DNA of 64,000 nucleotides from Chitinophagaceae bacterium (GTDB taxonomy: Bacteria > Bacteroidota > Bacteroidia > Chitinophagales > Chitinophagaceae): positions 1 through 64,000 of the forward strand of contig JAICXX010000008.1 of assembly GCA_025934485.1 (NCBI GenBank). Direction: 5' to 3'. Below are positions 61,193 to 64,000 of the stretch, piece by piece. A program made the position numbers and the translations under genes. Below the pieces are notes generated by a model that saw only the letters and a program-made list of their open reading frames with translations, searched no databases and was not told the origin of the DNA. Position 1 is the first letter of the stretch. Each line of letters opens with the position of its first letter.

Positions 61193-61244
61193 ACGGACTT
61201 ACTCTTTTTCTGCAATTCTGCAGCACCTCTTAATCGATGTCCAA

Positions 61245-61282
61245 AGATGCCGGAGGCATCTTGCCCGAAGGGCAGACATTAT
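61245..61282 (+). repeat. Dispersed two-hairpin element, copy D, in the thiS leader
   Basis: AAGATGCC-GGA-GGCATCTT forms a perfect 8-bp hairpin, immediately followed by GCCC-GAA-GGGC and AGACATTA. The layout matches copies A and B, with compensating changes in both stems (GTCC/GGAC becomes GCCC/GGGC). It lies between the TPP aptamer and the thiS start, inside the transcribed leader. Confidence 0.7.
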
Positions 61283-61309
61283 TTTCAATCATGCGTCAAC
61301 CCGGATGTT

Positions 61310-63239
<1,930 letters not shown>

Positions 63240-63258
63240 ACGCCATGGGCGACTCTTT

Positions 63259-63879
63259 ATGAGCAACTTTTTATTAACCGTGTTAAGCCGGCCGGGACCA
63301 TTTCCCGGCGAGGCGGACTGTATGGAAGCCCTGCTTGCGGCAGGGCTAGGGAGGCTGCATCTGCGGAAACCCGAGGCTGCCGCGGATGAACTGGAAATGC
63401 TGGTGGCCCGACTGGCGCCGCGGTGGGGGGAGCGGCTGGTGCTGCATGGACCCCGAAGCCGCGAGCTGGCCCTGCGTTATGGCGCGCCGAATGTACATGG
63501 CGCCGTGGGGTATACGGATGGGCTGGGATACAGCGGTGGCGGGCCGGCCGTGGATGGCGATGGGTTGCTACGTTCTACTTCCGTGCATGGCTGGGAGGAA
63601 TTTAGCCGCCTGCCTGATGGTCTGGCCTATGCGTTCATAAGCCCTTTGTTCGACAGCATCTCGAAACGCGGGTATCCCGCCAACGCCGGGTTGTTGAAAC
63701 AGCCGGAGGGGAGGCTGCCTTGTTTGCCAGTGGGATTGGGTGGCGTGAGCGGCGAGACCATCGGACTGATGGTGGAACAGGGCTGGAAGGGGGCAGCGAT
63801 GCTGGGTTGGATCTGGGAGGAACGCGGCAAGGAGGTCAGGCGGTTGGAACAATTACAAAAAATCATAGGCTATGAGTGA
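63259..63879 (+). CDS. thiE: Thiamine phosphate synthase-like protein (ThiE/TenI family)
   Basis: 206-residue (beta/alpha)8 protein of the ThiE/TenI family, which joins thiazole and pyrimidine phosphates or isomerises the thiazole. Visible: LTVLSRPGPF, GLGRLHLRKPEA, NVHGAVGYTDG, YAFISPLFDSISKRGYP and PVGLGGVSGETIGLMVEQGWKGAAML. The usual ThiE motif GVHLGQED is altered (APNVHGAVGYTD), so a TenI-like or reduced-activity role is possible. The track start at 63139 runs back into thiC in another frame; ATG 63259 is preferred, 19 bases after the thiC stop. It overlaps thiD by 8 bases. Confidence 0.85.
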   Translation: MSNFLLTVLSRPGPFPGEADCMEALLAAGLGRLHLRKPEAAADELEMLVARLAPRWGERLVLHGPRSRELALRYGAPNVHGAVGYTDGLGYSGGGPAVDGDGLLRSTSVHGWEEFSRLPDGLAYAFISPLFDSISKRGYPANAGLLKQPEGRLPCLPVGLGGVSGETIGLMVEQGWKGAAMLGWIWEERGKEVRRLEQLQKIIGYE

Positions 63880-64000
63880 AGGCCGCCCAAAGGTATTGGT
63901 GATCGCCGGATATGATCAGAGCGGTGGGGCGGGGGTGCTTGCCGATATCAAGACACTCGAGGCAAATGGTGTATACGGATATGGGGTCTGTACGGCGATG
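63872..64000 (+). CDS. thiD: Hydroxymethylpyrimidine (phosphate) kinase ThiD, 3' partial
   Basis: The first 43 codons of a ribokinase-fold HMP/HMP-P kinase are present: VLVIAGYDQSGGAGVLADIKTLEANGVYGYGV, matching the ThiD start (IAGxDxSGGAGIxADxKT). The rest lies beyond the window. The ATG at 63872 overlaps the stop of the preceding gene by 8 bases, so the two are probably translated together. Too short for the ORF track. Confidence 0.9.
   Translation, partial: MSEGRPKVLVIAGYDQSGGAGVLADIKTLEANGVYGYGVCTAM

Overview
The window looks like the chromosome of a Bacteroidota member, most likely of the family Chitinophagaceae. The evidence is two SusC/SusD pairs, an ECF sigma/FecR pair, an STN-domain SusC, a T9SS C-terminal sorting domain, FtsX/MacB permeases ending in the family signature SLR(S/A)E, CheB/CheR hybrid kinases, and promoter boxes close to TAnnTTTG. 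Base composition is GC-rich for the phylum. No rRNA, tRNA, CRISPR array, integrase or insertion sequence was recognised. The window cuts the first gene (VCBS repeat protein) at its 5' end and the last gene (thiD) at its 3' end.

Region 1 (1-19.1 kb, all + strand) is a polysaccharide-utilisation locus. It holds a VCBS/ASPIC-UnbV protein, ECF sigma, FecR anti-sigma, SusC with STN domain, SusD lipoprotein, a GH89 alpha-N-acetylglucosaminidase, a 1892-residue protein joining GH35 and GH92 modules in one reading frame, and a GH95 alpha-fucosidase. SusD to GH95 are joined by stop/start overlaps. The enzyme set (alpha-GlcNAc, beta-Gal, alpha-Man, alpha-Fuc) suggests a fucosylated glycoprotein-type or similar complex glycan, sensed through the SusC STN/FecR/sigma relay.

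Region 2 (19.1-35.1 kb) is mixed: a histidine-kinase remnant, a dienelactone hydrolase, two FtsX/MacB-like permeases, a TSGG-repeat DUF4097 protein, a second SusC/SusD pair without enzymes, an M28 peptidase, two small hydrolases translationally coupled to each other, and an SMP-30-like protein. Region 3 (35.1-45.1 kb) holds a CheB/CheR/PAS hybrid histidine kinase with its receiver partner (the kinase appears to start at an ATT codon), an FdhF/YdeP molybdopterin oxidoreductase with FdhD, and a penicillin-acylase-type Ntn hydrolase.

Region 4 (45.2-53.2 kb) has an S53 sedolisin-type peptidase followed by a polysaccharide-export and surface-glycan cluster (Wzm, Wzt, a double GT2 protein, a GT2 protein, an acyltransferase). 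Region 5 (53.3-55.6 kb) is proB-proA. Region 6 (56.1-61.1 kb) is a small plant-glycan set: a T9SS-secreted esterase with two CBM6 modules, a GH51 arabinofuranosidase and a GH27 alpha-galactosidase. Region 7 (61.1-64 kb) is a thiamine operon, TPP riboswitch-thiS-thiC-thiE-thiD.

The strongest candidates for something undescribed are the GH35-GH92 fusion enzyme and a dispersed two-hairpin intergenic element. That element occurs at least three times, plus one longer divergent copy. The stem sequences differ between copies but pairing is kept, and the AGACATTA tail is constant. Both are sequence observations; their novelty could not be checked without database searches.
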